Shown here piece by piece: positions 10,293 to 21,213 of a stretch of DNA of 40,000 nt. The DNA is from Neocallimastix lanati (nom. inval.) (taxonomy: Eukaryota; Neocallimastigomycota; Neocallimastigomycetes; Neocallimastigales; Neocallimastigaceae). The stretch covers positions 160,001 to 200,000 of the forward strand of contig JACVTC010000170.1 in NCBI GenBank assembly GCA_016946835.1. Direction: 5' to 3'. The notes under the pieces were generated by a model, which saw nothing but the letters and a program-made list of their open reading frames with translations, was not told the DNA's origin and did not search any database. The stretch's first letter is position 1, and each line of letters opens with the position of its first letter. Made by a program: the position numbers and the translations under genes.

Positions 10293-11135
10293 ATGGAATA
10301 TAAAACTTTATCAAATGGTTTAAAGATCCCCATGCTTGGTTTTGGTGTTTATCAAATTCCACCAAATCAAACCAAAGAATGTGTATTAGCCGCTCTTAGA
10401 GCAGGTTATCGTTTAATAGATACAGCACAAGCTTATAAGAATGAAAAGGCTGTTGGAGAAGCCATTCGTGAAAGTGGAATTCCACGTGAAGAAATATTTA
10501 TTACTACTAAACTTTGGATTTCTAGTTTTTCATATGAGGGAGTTCAAGAAGCCACAGAACGTTCCTTAGAAGCATTAGGTGTAGATTATATTGATCTTAT
10601 GCTTCTTCATCAACCTATGGGTGATTATATTGGAGCATGGCGTGGACTTGAGAAGTTATATAAGGAGGGAAAACTTAAATCCATTGGAGTTTCTAACTTC
10701 TATCCTCATGTAATTACAGATATTTGTGAGACAGTAGAAATTAAGCCAATGGTGAATCAAGTTGAAACCCATCCATTTTTCCAACAAACACGTAATCTTT
10801 TAATTATGAAAAACTATGGTGTCGCTCCAGAAGCTTGGGGACCATTCAATGAAGGTAAGAATAACTTCTTTACTAATCCAATTCTTAAAGAAATTGGAGA
10901 GAAATATGGAAAGTCAGCCGCTCAAGTTTCCCTTAGATGGAATATTCAACGTGGTGTTATTGTTATTCCAAAGAGTGTTCATGAAGATCGTATAAAGGAA
11001 AACTTTAACGTATTTGATTTTAAACTTAATGATGAAGATATGAAGAAGATTTCAACCATGGACATAGGTCACAGTGAAATTGTTGATCATTTTGATCCAA
11101 ACTTTGTCAAATTACTTCACTCTTTTAATATTTAA
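10293..11135 (+). CDS. Aldo/keto reductase, bacterial 2,5-diketogluconate reductase type
   Basis: 280 residues, no intron. This is a full-length cytosolic TIM-barrel oxidoreductase that reduces aldehydes or ketones with NAD(P)H; the substrate cannot be read from the sequence. The family signature is present: GFGVYQI at 16-22, RLIDTAQAYKNEKAVG at 40-55, GVSNF near 137-141. The catalytic tetrad is complete: Asp43, Tyr48, Lys73 and His106. The IPKSVHEDRI segment (225-234) carries the Lys/Ser/Arg group that holds the NADPH phosphate. HQPMGDYIGAWRGLEKLYKEGK is typical of the bacterial subgroup, and anaerobic fungi are known for genes acquired from rumen bacteria, so bacterial origin is likely but inferred. 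Codon use is richer in G and C than the flanks. The ATG follows an A-run and gives the standard N terminus. No neighbour suggests a pathway. Confidence 0.95.
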   Translation: MEYKTLSNGLKIPMLGFGVYQIPPNQTKECVLAALRAGYRLIDTAQAYKNEKAVGEAIRESGIPREEIFITTKLWISSFSYEGVQEATERSLEALGVDYIDLMLLHQPMGDYIGAWRGLEKLYKEGKLKSIGVSNFYPHVITDICETVEIKPMVNQVETHPFFQQTRNLLIMKNYGVAPEAWGPFNEGKNNFFTNPILKEIGEKYGKSAAQVSLRWNIQRGVIVIPKSVHEDRIKENFNVFDFKLNDEDMKKISTMDIGHSEIVDHFDPNFVKLLHSFNI

Positions 11136-11326
11136 AGAAAAAAATTTTGATAAATATCATTAATATGTGATAAAAAAAATTCACAAAAAAAAAATAATAA
11201 TAACAATGATAATAATGATATGTAAATATAATTAAAATTATATAATAAAAAAAAAAACATATAAAAATAAAAATAAATATTACAATAATTGTAAATGTAA
11301 ATATGAATATAATTATTGTTCATAAT

Positions 11327-11362
<36 letters not shown>

Positions 11363-11628
11363 TAAAATTTCATTGATTAAATAAAAAAACTGCAAATAAA
11401 AAACTATTTAAAAAAAAAATAATAATAATAAAATAAAAAGAGTTATTATTGTATTAATTTTTTTTTCTTCCCTCATTTATTTAATATACAATATATATAT
11501 TATTTCATTCTATTATTTGATACCTTTTTTTAAAATATTTTACAAACATTATCTTTTTTGTCTTTATTGTTATTATTATTATTGCTATAGTATTACTCTT
11601 ATTGATTATTTATTATTAGTATTATTAA

Positions 11629-11880
11629 TTTATTATTTATTATTTATTATTTATTATTTATTATTTATTATTTATTATTTATTATTTATTATTTATTATT
11701 TATTATTTATTATTTATTATTTATTATTTATTATTTATTATTTATTATTTATTATTTATTATTTATTATTTATTATTTATTATTTATTATTTATTATTTA
11801 TTATTTATTATTTATTATTTATTATTTATTATTTATTATTTATTATTTATTATTTATTATTTATTGTTTATTATTTATTA
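11629..11880 (+). repeat. Heptanucleotide array (TTTATTA)n
   Basis: About 36 nearly perfect copies of a 7-base unit. Because three units make 21 bases and this strand has no stop codon, the run translates as an endless LLFIIYY heptad, which is spurious as a protein. The same unit forms arrays at 17742-17974 and, reverse-complemented, at 35012-35224. Confidence 0.95.
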
Positions 11881-12112
11881 TAATTATTATTATTAATATT
11901 ATTATTTAAAATATTTTTATAATTAATATCAATAATAATATTAATAATTAAAAAAAAAAAAAAAAAAAGTTATTAATATTAAAATCGTATGATTATTTAA
12001 AATAGGTTTAGCTATCTTTCAAAAAAAAATTTATTACAAATTTTTAATTTAAATAAATGCATAAAATATAATAAAAAATAATAATCATTATTATTACATA
12101 TATTATTACATA

Positions 12113-12202
12113 CTGCGAACGCCGAAGCCATACCTGTATGGCAGTTAAACATACACCCATATTATATGGGGGAGACGTAAGTCTTCCGTCTATAAAAAAA
12201 AA
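12113..12202 (+). mobile_element. Candidate short retroposed RNA element with three stem-loops
   Basis: About 78 bases with close to half G+C sit in DNA that is otherwise nearly all A/T. Three stem-loops follow each other: GCCATA-CCTG-TATGGC (12127-12142), CCCATA-TTA-TATGGG (12156-12170), and GGAGAC-GTAA-GTCTTCC (12171-12187, one bulged T, GNRA-type loop). An A-run of about 10 follows, and the 11-base direct repeat ATTATTACATA flanks the whole at 12102-12112 and 12203-12213. Body, A-tail and flanking repeat are the marks of an RNA copied into DNA by a LINE-type machinery. Against this, a third ATTATTACATA lies at 12090, so the repeat may be local. CAGTTAAAC and GGGGGAGACG faintly recall the internal control boxes of 5S rRNA, but I do not call it 5S. 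The plus frame is also open, so a coding scrap is the alternative. Confidence 0.4.
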
Positions 12203-12585
12203 ATTATTACATATACATATTTATTTAACTATATATATATTTTTTTAATTTAATTTAAAATTTAATAATAATTATTGATATATTAAAATTTAGAAAATAA
12301 AAAATTGTAAATAATGATAAAATAAATCAGTTTTTAAAATACTACTTATAATTAAGTATACGTAGTTAATCAATCATTCTTTGTTTTAGTTCTTTTATTT
12401 TGTAATTATAATTAATTAATTAATTAATTAATTATATCACGGCCCTAAAAATAATGAAAGGATTAATTTGATTAAAAAAAATAAATAATAAAAAAAAAAA
12501 TATATATATATATATATGAAATAAAAAATAAAAAAATGAAATAATTTAACAATATTATAAACTTTTTTAAAACAAATTTTTTTTT

Positions 12586-12625
<40 letters not shown>

Positions 12626-13023
12626 ACCGTATATAAACATTTTTAGTGACACATTGAACTTTTTAACTAATGATTACCCTTTATATATATATATATATTT
12701 TAAATTAAAATAAATAATGTTTAAATATTTAAAGCTTAAAAGCGTAAACCTTCGTGTTATTTATTTAGTTATATAAATAATATTATCATAACTTTTTTTT
12801 TTCTAATTAAAATATTATAAAAAAAGGAATAATTATGAATATTAAATTTATATTTGGTTTATTTAATATATATACATAAAAAGATAAAAATGTTAGTTAT
12901 TACAATAATTATAATATATAATACATAAAGTAATTATTTTTGTAATAGTTAATACTTTAATAAATAAGAAAAGGAATATTAAATTATAATTATCTTTTAA
13001 AATTTAATACTTTCATGAATATA

Positions 13024-13065
<42 letters not shown>

Positions 13066-13764
13066 AAAATTAAATATAAAAAAATTTATAGTTTAATTAT
13101 TAAACGATTATTATGATATTAAAATTTTTATTTTTATCTAAAAAATATTTATTTACAATGCATTATATATAAAATTATAAATAATATTGATCTCAATGAG
13201 TAGAATAGTACTATTTTTTTTTTATCTCAACTCCAAAACTCAGGTATCATATAGCATGAATTAATATTTATCATTTTATCATTTTTATTGTTAAAATATA
13301 TTTAAATATTGAAAAAAAATATTAAATTTTATTATTATATTTTATGTCCAAATTTTTAATGAATGGATGAATAAATAAATAAATAAAAGTATAAAAATTC
13401 TTTTTATAATAAAAAAAATTTTATTATTATAAAATACAAGCATTTATATACATAAAAAAGAAAAAATAATAAAAAATAAAAAAAAAAAAAAAAACTGAAT
13501 CATTAACTAATTATATTGAAAAGAATACTTTTATAAAAATACATAGAATATATATATATACATATATCATATCATATAATATTATATTATAATCGTATTA
13601 TAGCATTATATCATATCTTATTATATTATATTGTATCATACATAATTATTTTCATATATACAATTTTTTCCATTTTCCATTTTAAATATTAAAATAAAAT
13701 ACTTTTATAGAATTTTAAAAAATTTTGAATTAGATATAAAATAATTTATAATTTAATTATTAAG

Positions 13765-14048
13765 TTAATAAAAATAAAAAAAAATAATATAATATCCTTT
13801 TTCTTCTATATAAAAATAATTACTATTATTTAAATTAACTCCACATATTGATAAGTGTAATTTAGCTGAATGGAGTATAGAAAATGCTAATTGGTTTAGT
13901 ATAGCAATACTACACCAATGATAATCGTCAAAAGAATTGTCCAATATATTAAGGTTATATCTGTTATAAAGGAGGTGATATACTATATTGATGAAATTAA
14001 ATGGGGTTTTATAGCTGGTGACTGGTGTATTACTCCATATTCTTGCGA
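13765..14048 (-). pseudogene. Decayed exon or gene fragment, family unknown
   Basis: Read on the minus strand from 14048 to the TAA at 13765-13767, about 94 codons stay open and use a balanced protein-like set of residues (for example RIWSNTPVTSYKTPFNF near the start, FDDYHWCSIAILNQLAF in the middle, SAKLHLSICGVNL later), before running into a low-complexity tail. There is no ATG in this frame. Just before the protein-like part lies CTTTTACTTTTACTAG, a good 3' splice acceptor, so this may be the last exon of a lost or unseen gene. No upstream exon is visible, and the adjacent upstream DNA is ATT/AAT low complexity. I do not recognise the family. Confidence 0.4.
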
Positions 14049-14775
14049 CTAGTAAAAGTAAAAGGTTTAAAATATCATTTATTAAAATTAAAAAAATAAT
14101 AATAATAATTATAATAATAATAATAATAAATAAAATAAATACAAAAATAAATAATATTAAAAATAATAATATATATATATAACAATAAATTAAACATAAT
14201 AATATAATAAAAAATTATTACTTCCTTTAAATATTTATTACCAAAACAAATCTGTAATATAATAATTTATAATCAAATAGTAATTTTTAAATTAATTTAA
14301 AAAAAAAAATAAATTAAATAAAAATAAATTAAATTTAAAATTAAAATTAGCAAATGAAAAAATTTTATAATTTAAAATTATATATTATATAAACATTATA
14401 TATTATAAAATTGAATATTAACTTTTTTTTTTTTAAAAAAAAAATTTGGTTATTTAATTTATCAATATTAAAATATAAAGATTAAATGTTTAATTTTTAT
14501 AAAATATTTTTATGTTTATTTTTTTCCTTTTAGAAATATTTATATATTTAATTTTTCCATTATAGTATTACATAATTCATTAACAATTTTTATAATTTTT
14601 AATATAATATATAAAAAATAAAAAATTAAAAAAAAAAAAAAAAGATTATTGTATTAAAGTTTTTTTATTTTAATATATAAAAAAAGATAATAATAATAAT
14701 ATATATATACATTACATTATTGTTATTTTTATTAACTTAAATATTTAAAAACTTTGAAAAATATTTGAAATATTA

Positions 14776-14860
14776 CAGATAGATATAGATAGATATAGAT
14801 AGATAAATAAATAGATAGATAAATAAATAGATAGATAAATAAATAGATAGATAAATAAAT
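14776..14860 (+). repeat. GATA/AAAT compound microsatellite
   Basis: GATAGATATAGATA-type steps pass into alternating GATAGATAAATAAATA steps of about 16 bases, repeated three times. It lies downstream of ankyrin-like gene B. Confidence 0.85.
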
Positions 14861-14894
14861 TATGAAAAAAAATTTTTTTTTATTTTTTTTTTTT

Positions 14895-14953
14895 TTAATT
14901 TTTTCATAATATTATTTTTTTTATTTAAAAAAATAATATTATGAAAAAATTAA
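14895..14953. terminator. Perfect 27-bp hairpin past the end of ankyrin-like gene B
   Basis: Arms 14895-14921 and 14927-14953 are exact reverse complements around a 5-base loop (TATTT). The core is TTTTCATAATATTATTTTTTT and its complement. The hairpin lies 32 bases beyond the stop codon of the minus-strand gene at 14986-17139, so it would be in the 3' untranslated region of that mRNA. A role in 3' end formation or mRNA stability is an inference; the structure itself is read directly. A further copy of the arm motif TTATGAAAAAA occurs at about 14860. Confidence 0.55.
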
Positions 14954-14985
14954 TTATTAACTTAGTTATATGTTAATATCATCAA

Positions 14986-17139
14986 TTATGTTGGTACTAA
15001 AAGACTCTCTTCTTTCTCTTCAACAGCTTTCAAAACGATTTTAGCTTTATTTGCATAATTTATTAATAATTCAGCCATTTCATCATTACTCCCTATGTAT
15101 GCATATTTAAATGGGGAAAATCCATCTTTATTTTCTTCATTTAAATTTAGAGTAATTTCATTTTTATTGGCATAGTCAATTAATAACTTAACTATGTCAT
15201 TATTTTCATTATCCGTGGCCTTGAGAAGAGGGTAATTTCCAATAATCTCTTGATCATTCAATCTCAAAACAATTTTATTTGTATCGGCATAGTCAATTAA
15301 TAATTTAAGTATTTTCATATTATTATGATAAATAGCCCAGAAAAGAGGGTAGCTACCACTATTTTCTTTGTCATTTATTTTCAAAATTATTTTATTCTCA
15401 TTGGCATAATCCATCAGTAATTTAAGTATGTCGAAATTATTATTATTAATAGCCAAGAGGAGTGGATAATTTTCATTAGCGTCTTTTTCATTTATATTTA
15501 AGATAATATTATGGTTCCTGGCATAATTAATTAATAAGTTTACTATTTTAGTATTATTATTATTAATGCCTGATAAAAGCGGGTAATTGCCAACGATGCT
15601 CTTTCGATTTATTTTCAAAATAATTCTATCCCTGTTCGCATATTCCATTAATAATTTAATAATCTTATAATTATTATTATCTATGGCTTTTAGCACAGGA
15701 TAATTTTTAAAAGTATTACATTCATCTATTCTCAAAGTAATATTATTTTTAACGGCATAACTCATTAATAATTCGACTATTTCAATATTATTATTATCAA
15801 TGGCTTTTAAAAGTGGATAGTCGCCATAGTCATCTTTTTCATTTATTTCCAAAATAATAGTATTATTTTCATTGGCATAATCTATTAATAATTTAACTAT
15901 TTCAGTATTATTTTTACTGACTGCATTTAACATTGGATAATTTCCTGTACTGTTGGGTTCATTTGTTTCTAAAATAAATTTATTTTTATCAGTATATTTA
16001 ATTAATAATTTGATAATATCAATATTACTGTTGTTTATGGCCACTAAAAGTGGATAATTTCTCAATTTGTTTTGTTCATTTATAGCCAATTTGATATTAT
16101 TTTCAATTGCATAATTAATTAATAGTTTAACAATTTCCATATTATTCCTTTCAGTAGCAAGCAGAAGCGGATCATCACCATTTAAATTCTTCTTATTAAT
16201 TTCCAAAGTAATATCGTCTTTATGATTATTAGCATAATTGATTAATAATTGAACCATTTTTGTATTATTTTTATCAACGGCCACCATAAAAGGATAGTAT
16301 CCACATTCATATCTTTCATTTATTTTCAAAATAATTTTATTTTTATCAGCGAAAACTATTAATTGTTGAACCAATTCTGTATTATCGGATTTAAAGGCAT
16401 ATTTTAGCAATAATTTTATCAATGTAATATTATCTTTATTAAGGCCACTTAAAGGTGAGGAGTTGTCATTGGTGCAATCTTTGGTGATCAATGTGATATT
16501 ATTTTCAATGGTATAGTTAATTAATAATTCAACCATTTCCGTATTATTCTTACTAATAGCAAGCGTTAACGGATCAACTCCATCTTCATTCTTTTCATTA
16601 ATTACCAAAGAGAAGGTATCTTTATTTTTATTAGCATACTCTATTAATAATCTAACAGTATCAATGTCATCTTTAGCGATGGCAAAGGAAAGAGGAGAAT
16701 TTCTATATTTTTCAGTTTCATTATTTTGATCACCTTCATTATCTTCATAATCTTCAAAATCTTCCTCATTATTTTTTTTATCACTAATAATCAAACCAAT
16801 TTTTTTCTTAATTGAATAATCAATTATCATTTTAAGTATCTTAGTATTACCCCAACGAATGGCATAACAAAGAGGATCCATTCCATACTTATTCTTTTTA
16901 TTGATATTTAAAGTAATTTCACCTATATTTTTATTGGCATAATTCAATAAAAATTCAACTAATTCATTGTCTTTGTTTTTAGTAGCTAAAAGAAGAGGAT
17001 AATTTCCATTTTCATTTATTTCATTAATATTTAAGATCTCTTCAGCGGTATAATTAATAAAAAATGATTTTATATCTTCAATTTTTTCCGTTTTAACTCT
17101 TTCTTTTAAATCTATACTTCTACTTAAATTCAGACCCAT
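14986..17139 (-). CDS. Ankyrin-like repeat protein B, probable N-myristoyl protein
   Basis: 717 residues, no intron, with 18 helix units of the NTEIVKLLIDYANEN type, mostly 39 residues apart. It shares the architecture of the gene at 4114-6525: an N terminus MGLNLSRS that fits N-myristoylation (Gly2, Ser6, basic residue 7), an acidic insert early in the solenoid (about residues 122-142, EEDFEDYEDNEGDQ), and a C terminus that stops soon after the last helix with LLVPT. A central block of about 190 residues, from NYANNHKDDITLEIN to about FKNYPVLKAID, is almost identical to the paralogue, while both ends have diverged. No enzyme domain, signal peptide or membrane segment is seen. Likely a membrane-tethered binding scaffold; the partner is unknown. 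Confidence 0.9.
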   Translation of the reverse strand: MGLNLSRSIDLKERVKTEKIEDIKSFFINYTAEEILNINEINENGNYPLLLATKNKDNELVEFLLNYANKNIGEITLNINKKNKYGMDPLCYAIRWGNTKILKMIIDYSIKKKIGLIISDKKNNEEDFEDYEDNEGDQNNETEKYRNSPLSFAIAKDDIDTVRLLIEYANKNKDTFSLVINEKNEDGVDPLTLAISKNNTEMVELLINYTIENNITLITKDCTNDNSSPLSGLNKDNITLIKLLLKYAFKSDNTELVQQLIVFADKNKIILKINERYECGYYPFMVAVDKNNTKMVQLLINYANNHKDDITLEINKKNLNGDDPLLLATERNNMEIVKLLINYAIENNIKLAINEQNKLRNYPLLVAINNSNIDIIKLLIKYTDKNKFILETNEPNSTGNYPMLNAVSKNNTEIVKLLIDYANENNTIILEINEKDDYGDYPLLKAIDNNNIEIVELLMSYAVKNNITLRIDECNTFKNYPVLKAIDNNNYKIIKLLMEYANRDRIILKINRKSIVGNYPLLSGINNNNTKIVNLLINYARNHNIILNINEKDANENYPLLLAINNNNFDILKLLMDYANENKIILKINDKENSGSYPLFWAIYHNNMKILKLLIDYADTNKIVLRLNDQEIIGNYPLLKATDNENNDIVKLLIDYANKNEITLNLNEENKDGFSPFKYAYIGSNDEMAELLINYANKAKIVLKAVEEKEESLLVPT

Positions 17140-17201
17140 TGTGAATATAACTTTTTTTTTTATTTTATTTTATTCTAATTTTTTTTTTAATATTATTATT
17201 A

Positions 17202-17227
17202 TTAGTAGTAGTAGTAGTAGTAGTAGT
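17202..17227 (+). repeat. (TAG)n microsatellite
   Basis: A short perfect run of about eight AGT/TAG triplets in the 5' flank of ankyrin-like gene B, about 65 bases before its start codon. Confidence 0.9.
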
Positions 17228-17298
17228 ACATAACTATTTCATTTTGTTTTATTAATAAATATTATAAAAATAAAATAAAAAAAAAATAAAAAATTAAA

Positions 17299-17300
<2 letters not shown>

Positions 17301-17343
<43 letters not shown>
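17301..17343 (+). repeat. Poly-A run of 43 bases
   Basis: One of the longest pure A-runs in the window, upstream of ankyrin-like gene B. Comparable pure runs are at 2422-2472 and 13025-13063 (A) and near 19558-19594, 28281-28317 and 31562-31597 (T). Confidence 0.9.
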
Positions 17344-17347
<4 letters not shown>

Positions 17348-17710
17348 AAGAAATATTAAAAAAAAATAATAATAATAATAATAAAAATAAATTAAAATAA
17401 AATAAAAGTAAATTTAAACTAAATTAAAAAATAAGTCCAAATTAAAAAAATATATATAAATATAATAATCTGGAACTAAATTACTAAATTATATGTCTGT
17501 TTCCTCTAATACCCCTGAATCAAGATAAATGATTGGAAATGAAAGTGAAAAATGTATATATATATATATTAAAAAAAAATAGGCAAATTTTATATTATTA
17601 TTATATTATTATAAATTATATATTATATTTTTATGTCTTTTTTTATTATTTATTATATTATTTATTATTTTATTATTATTTCATTATTTAATTATTTATT
17701 AATTATATTT

Positions 17711-17741
<31 letters not shown>

Positions 17742-17747
<6 letters not shown>

Positions 17748-17974
17748 TATTATTTATTATTTATTATTTATTATTTATTATTTATTATTTATTATTTATT
17801 ATTTATTATTTATTATTTATTATTTATTATTTATTATTTATTATTTATTATTTATTATTTATTATTTATTATTTATTATTTATTATTTATTATTTATTAT
17901 TTATTATTTATTATTTATTATTTATTATTTATTATTTATTATTTATTATTTATTATTTATTATTTATTATTTAT
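17742..17974 (+). repeat. Heptanucleotide array (TTTATTA)n
   Basis: About 33 copies of the 7-base unit found at 11629-11880, preceded by an ATT run. The long hydrophobic frame through it is an artefact of the repeat. Confidence 0.95.
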
Positions 17975-19551
17975 TTTTATATTTTTTATTATTTATTATT
18001 TATTATTTATTTTTTTTTATTTAATTATTTATTATTCAATTATTTATTATTTATATATTTATTTATTTCATTTGATATTTTTCGATTAAATCAACAACAA
18101 AATAATTGGTTTAAACTAAATTAATTTAATTTATATAAAAAAAATATTATATTTATCAATTTTTTATTTTTTTTTATATATTTATATTAATATTATCTAT
18201 TTTAAAAATTTCAATGTTTTTTTTTTATAAACTTTTATTTTAAGAAAAAGACTTATTTTTTAAGAATACATAAATTAACGATACTTATACATATTTCAAT
18301 TCATTAAATACATATTTTCATATTAATTACATAAAAAGACTTAAAATAAAAAAAAAAAAAAAATTAATACCTAAAATTATTTCTATCATAAACTATATAT
18401 TATTATTAATTCTCTTTCAATTCCCCCTTAAGCAAAGTATAAAAATAAAGTACTAATTAATTTTTTTTTTTTCTTATCTGTCGAAAGTACATCCTAAATT
18501 TTTCAGATTCAAATTCCAAATTTTTAGATATATTAAAATTAAATTTTAAATCTTCTGTACTTTCATATCAACTTTTGCTTGTTTTGATCAATATTTAATA
18601 AATTTTTATCATAATATATTAATAAGATTAAATATAAGAGTCTTATAGATTAAATAATAAAAAAAAAAAAAAAAAAAAAAAAAAGAATTTTTAAACATAA
18701 ATCCTATTTATTATATTTATTTAGTACATAATCTGGGTTTTCAAACATATAAACTATTTTTTATAATAATATTTCGTAAATATTATTATAAATATTTCTA
18801 TATATAATTATTAAGTATATAATTAATTTTAAAACTTTTTTCATTGATTCCTATTAATTCAAATAATATATTATTATTACGTAAATAATTAAATATTTTT
18901 ATATTGTCAATTATTCTTTTTTTTTTTTTTTAATTTTTAATTAATTTATATTTTAAATAAATATTAATCATTCTTTTTTTTTTTTTTTTGATATACCAAA
19001 TATATAAAACTAAAATATTTAAAGTCTTTACTCATTTAAATTTTTTTTTTTTACTTATTATTCTTATTTATTTATCATTTAATTATTTATTTATTATTTA
19101 ATTATTTATTTATGTATATATTTCTATGTTTAAAAAATTTTAAAAAATTTTAAATGTCACATTTTCCGAAATGTATTCTTTCTTTTATGTTCTTGGTATA
19201 ATATAATATATTATATATAAATTATTTATACATATTTAAAAAAAAAATCTAATAATAATAATAATAAAATAAAATAAACAATAATAATAAAGTAAATAAA
19301 TAATAATAATAATAATAATAAAATACATAATAACAATAATAATAAAATACATAATAACAATAATAATAAAATAGAATTTTTATTATAATTGAAATAAAAT
19401 ATAATTTTTTATATGATAGTTATTTCAATATTAATAATAATACTATTAATAATTCTTTATATTCCAAAAATTTCATACATTGTTCATATATATATGTTAA
19501 TTTTTATTATTAAAATTTATTTTTAAATATTAAACTAACACATTTATTTTA

Positions 19552-19596
<45 letters not shown>

Positions 19597-20421
19597 GCCA
19601 TGAAAGATAAAAATCAATATTAAATTATAATTAATAATTTAATAAGAAAAAATATTTAAAAAAAATATATTATTTTAAAAAAATTTATTTTCGATAATTT
19701 AAAAATTTTAATAATAAAAATTAACATTTAAAGCAATGATTAATAAATATATATAATTTTTTTTTCTTTTTTTAATAGAAGATTAATATAATAAATATGA
19801 AGGTCTACATCTGTTTCATAATAAAAAAAAAATATTAAGATTTAAAATAACGAAAGAATATGTTGGATAATAATTAAAAGGAAAGTAAAAAAAAAAAAAA
19901 AAAAAATTGAACTAATAAATATAAATACCATTGATAAATATTAAAATATATATATATTTTTACCTAAAATTAGTATAAATTCTCTTCCAATTTTATTAAA
20001 AGATATATAAAATGAAACTTGATTAGTGTAGATATACTTTAAAATAATAATTATAATAATAATAAAAAAAATATCAATGAAATAGAAAAAAAAAATAATA
20101 ATAATAATAATAAAATAAAATAAATAATAATAGTAATAATATTAATAATGAAAAAAAAAAAAAAAACTAATAATAATAATAAAAATTACTAATAAAACAC
20201 TCTTATTCATATTCGTAATGTACTCTAACCCCTTATTTTTATGAATCCTAATATAACTTATATTCTAACCTTTTTACCAAAAATTTTTAAAATACAGTTT
20301 TTTAATTTATTTATTATAATTTTTTGTAATTTTTCCAAGATGGAACCTAAATATGAAACATGAAACATGATGAAATACCATAAAAAATAAAAAAAATAAA
20401 AAAAAGTAATTTATAACTTTA

Positions 20422-20461
<40 letters not shown>

Positions 20462-21213
20462 TTTATTGTTAATTTATTTTTGTATTTTCAAAGTGTAATT
20501 CTTAATTTTTAATACGTTAAACATAATATATAAAATTTATTATAATATATATATTTTTTATTAAAATGTCGTTATTTATTTATTAATATTTTATTATAAA
20601 TATATCTTATTTTATATTTATTTATTTTTATTTTATTTTTTTTTTGGTTCTCTTTTTTTTTATTTTATTTTATTTTATTATATATATATTTTTTTTTTAA
20701 TTTTATTTTTTTAATAATGAATAAAATTTAAATTAAAAACAAAAAAAAAAACAAAAAAAAAAAACAAAAAAAATTAATAATATTTATTAATTAAAAATAT
20801 ATTTAAATATATATTATTATATTACTATTTTTTATATAATAATTGAGTTTAAAAAATTTAAAAAATATAATAATATATAATAATAATAATGAAATTGAAA
20901 TAAAATAAAATAAAATAAAAGTATATATTTTATTTTTAAAGTTTGGTTATGTATATTGTTAATTATTTTTTAATTTTTTAATTTTTATTATTATATTTTT
21001 TTAATTTTTATTCTTTAATTGTAATTTTCAAGTTTTATTGTTATATTATTATATATATATATTTGTTGGAAAAATAATAAAAAAAAAAATTTTTTTTTAA
21101 TATAGTAAATAATAATCCTAATTTTTTTTATTTAATTCGAAGATATTATTGCGAAAAGTATAAATACATATATATAAGATAAAAGAAAACAATTAAAAAA
21201 AAAAAAAAAAGAT

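Larger units (their letters stand above)
11136..14985. other. Intergenic region with array, structured insert and decayed coding segment
   Basis: About 3.8 kb between the reductase gene and the 3' end of ankyrin-like gene B. Low-complexity A/T DNA includes a 39-base A-run at 13025-13063. Separate entries cover the heptanucleotide array, the GC-rich insert near 12.1 kb, the decayed segment near 13.9 kb, the GATA-type microsatellite and the hairpin at 14.9 kb. Nothing else looks coding. Confidence 0.6.
17140..21213. other. Intergenic region, low complexity
   Basis: About 4.1 kb between the divergently arranged 5' ends of ankyrin-like gene B (minus) and the gene at 21214 (plus); promoters of both must lie here, but no element can be singled out. 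It holds a TAG run, a 43-base A-run, the heptanucleotide array and ATT/AAT microsatellites at about 19250-19375 and 20423-20460. Near 18410-18600 the DNA is slightly richer in C but has no usable open frame. Confidence 0.55.

Noticed and set aside
11517-11909. Hydrophobic LLFIIYY repeat protein (also at 17633-18124)
   Set aside because: Produced by a 7-base tandem repeat in a stop-free strand; no natural start context, no sequence outside the repeat.
12113-12202. 5S rRNA gene
   Set aside because: Only short phrases resemble the 5S control boxes. The length, spacing and helix order do not fit, so it is recorded as a candidate structured insert instead.
12113-12202. Hammerhead or twister ribozyme
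   Set aside because: The conserved cores (CUGANGA with GAAA; the UAA-GC and GGAGG loops) are not found on either strand.
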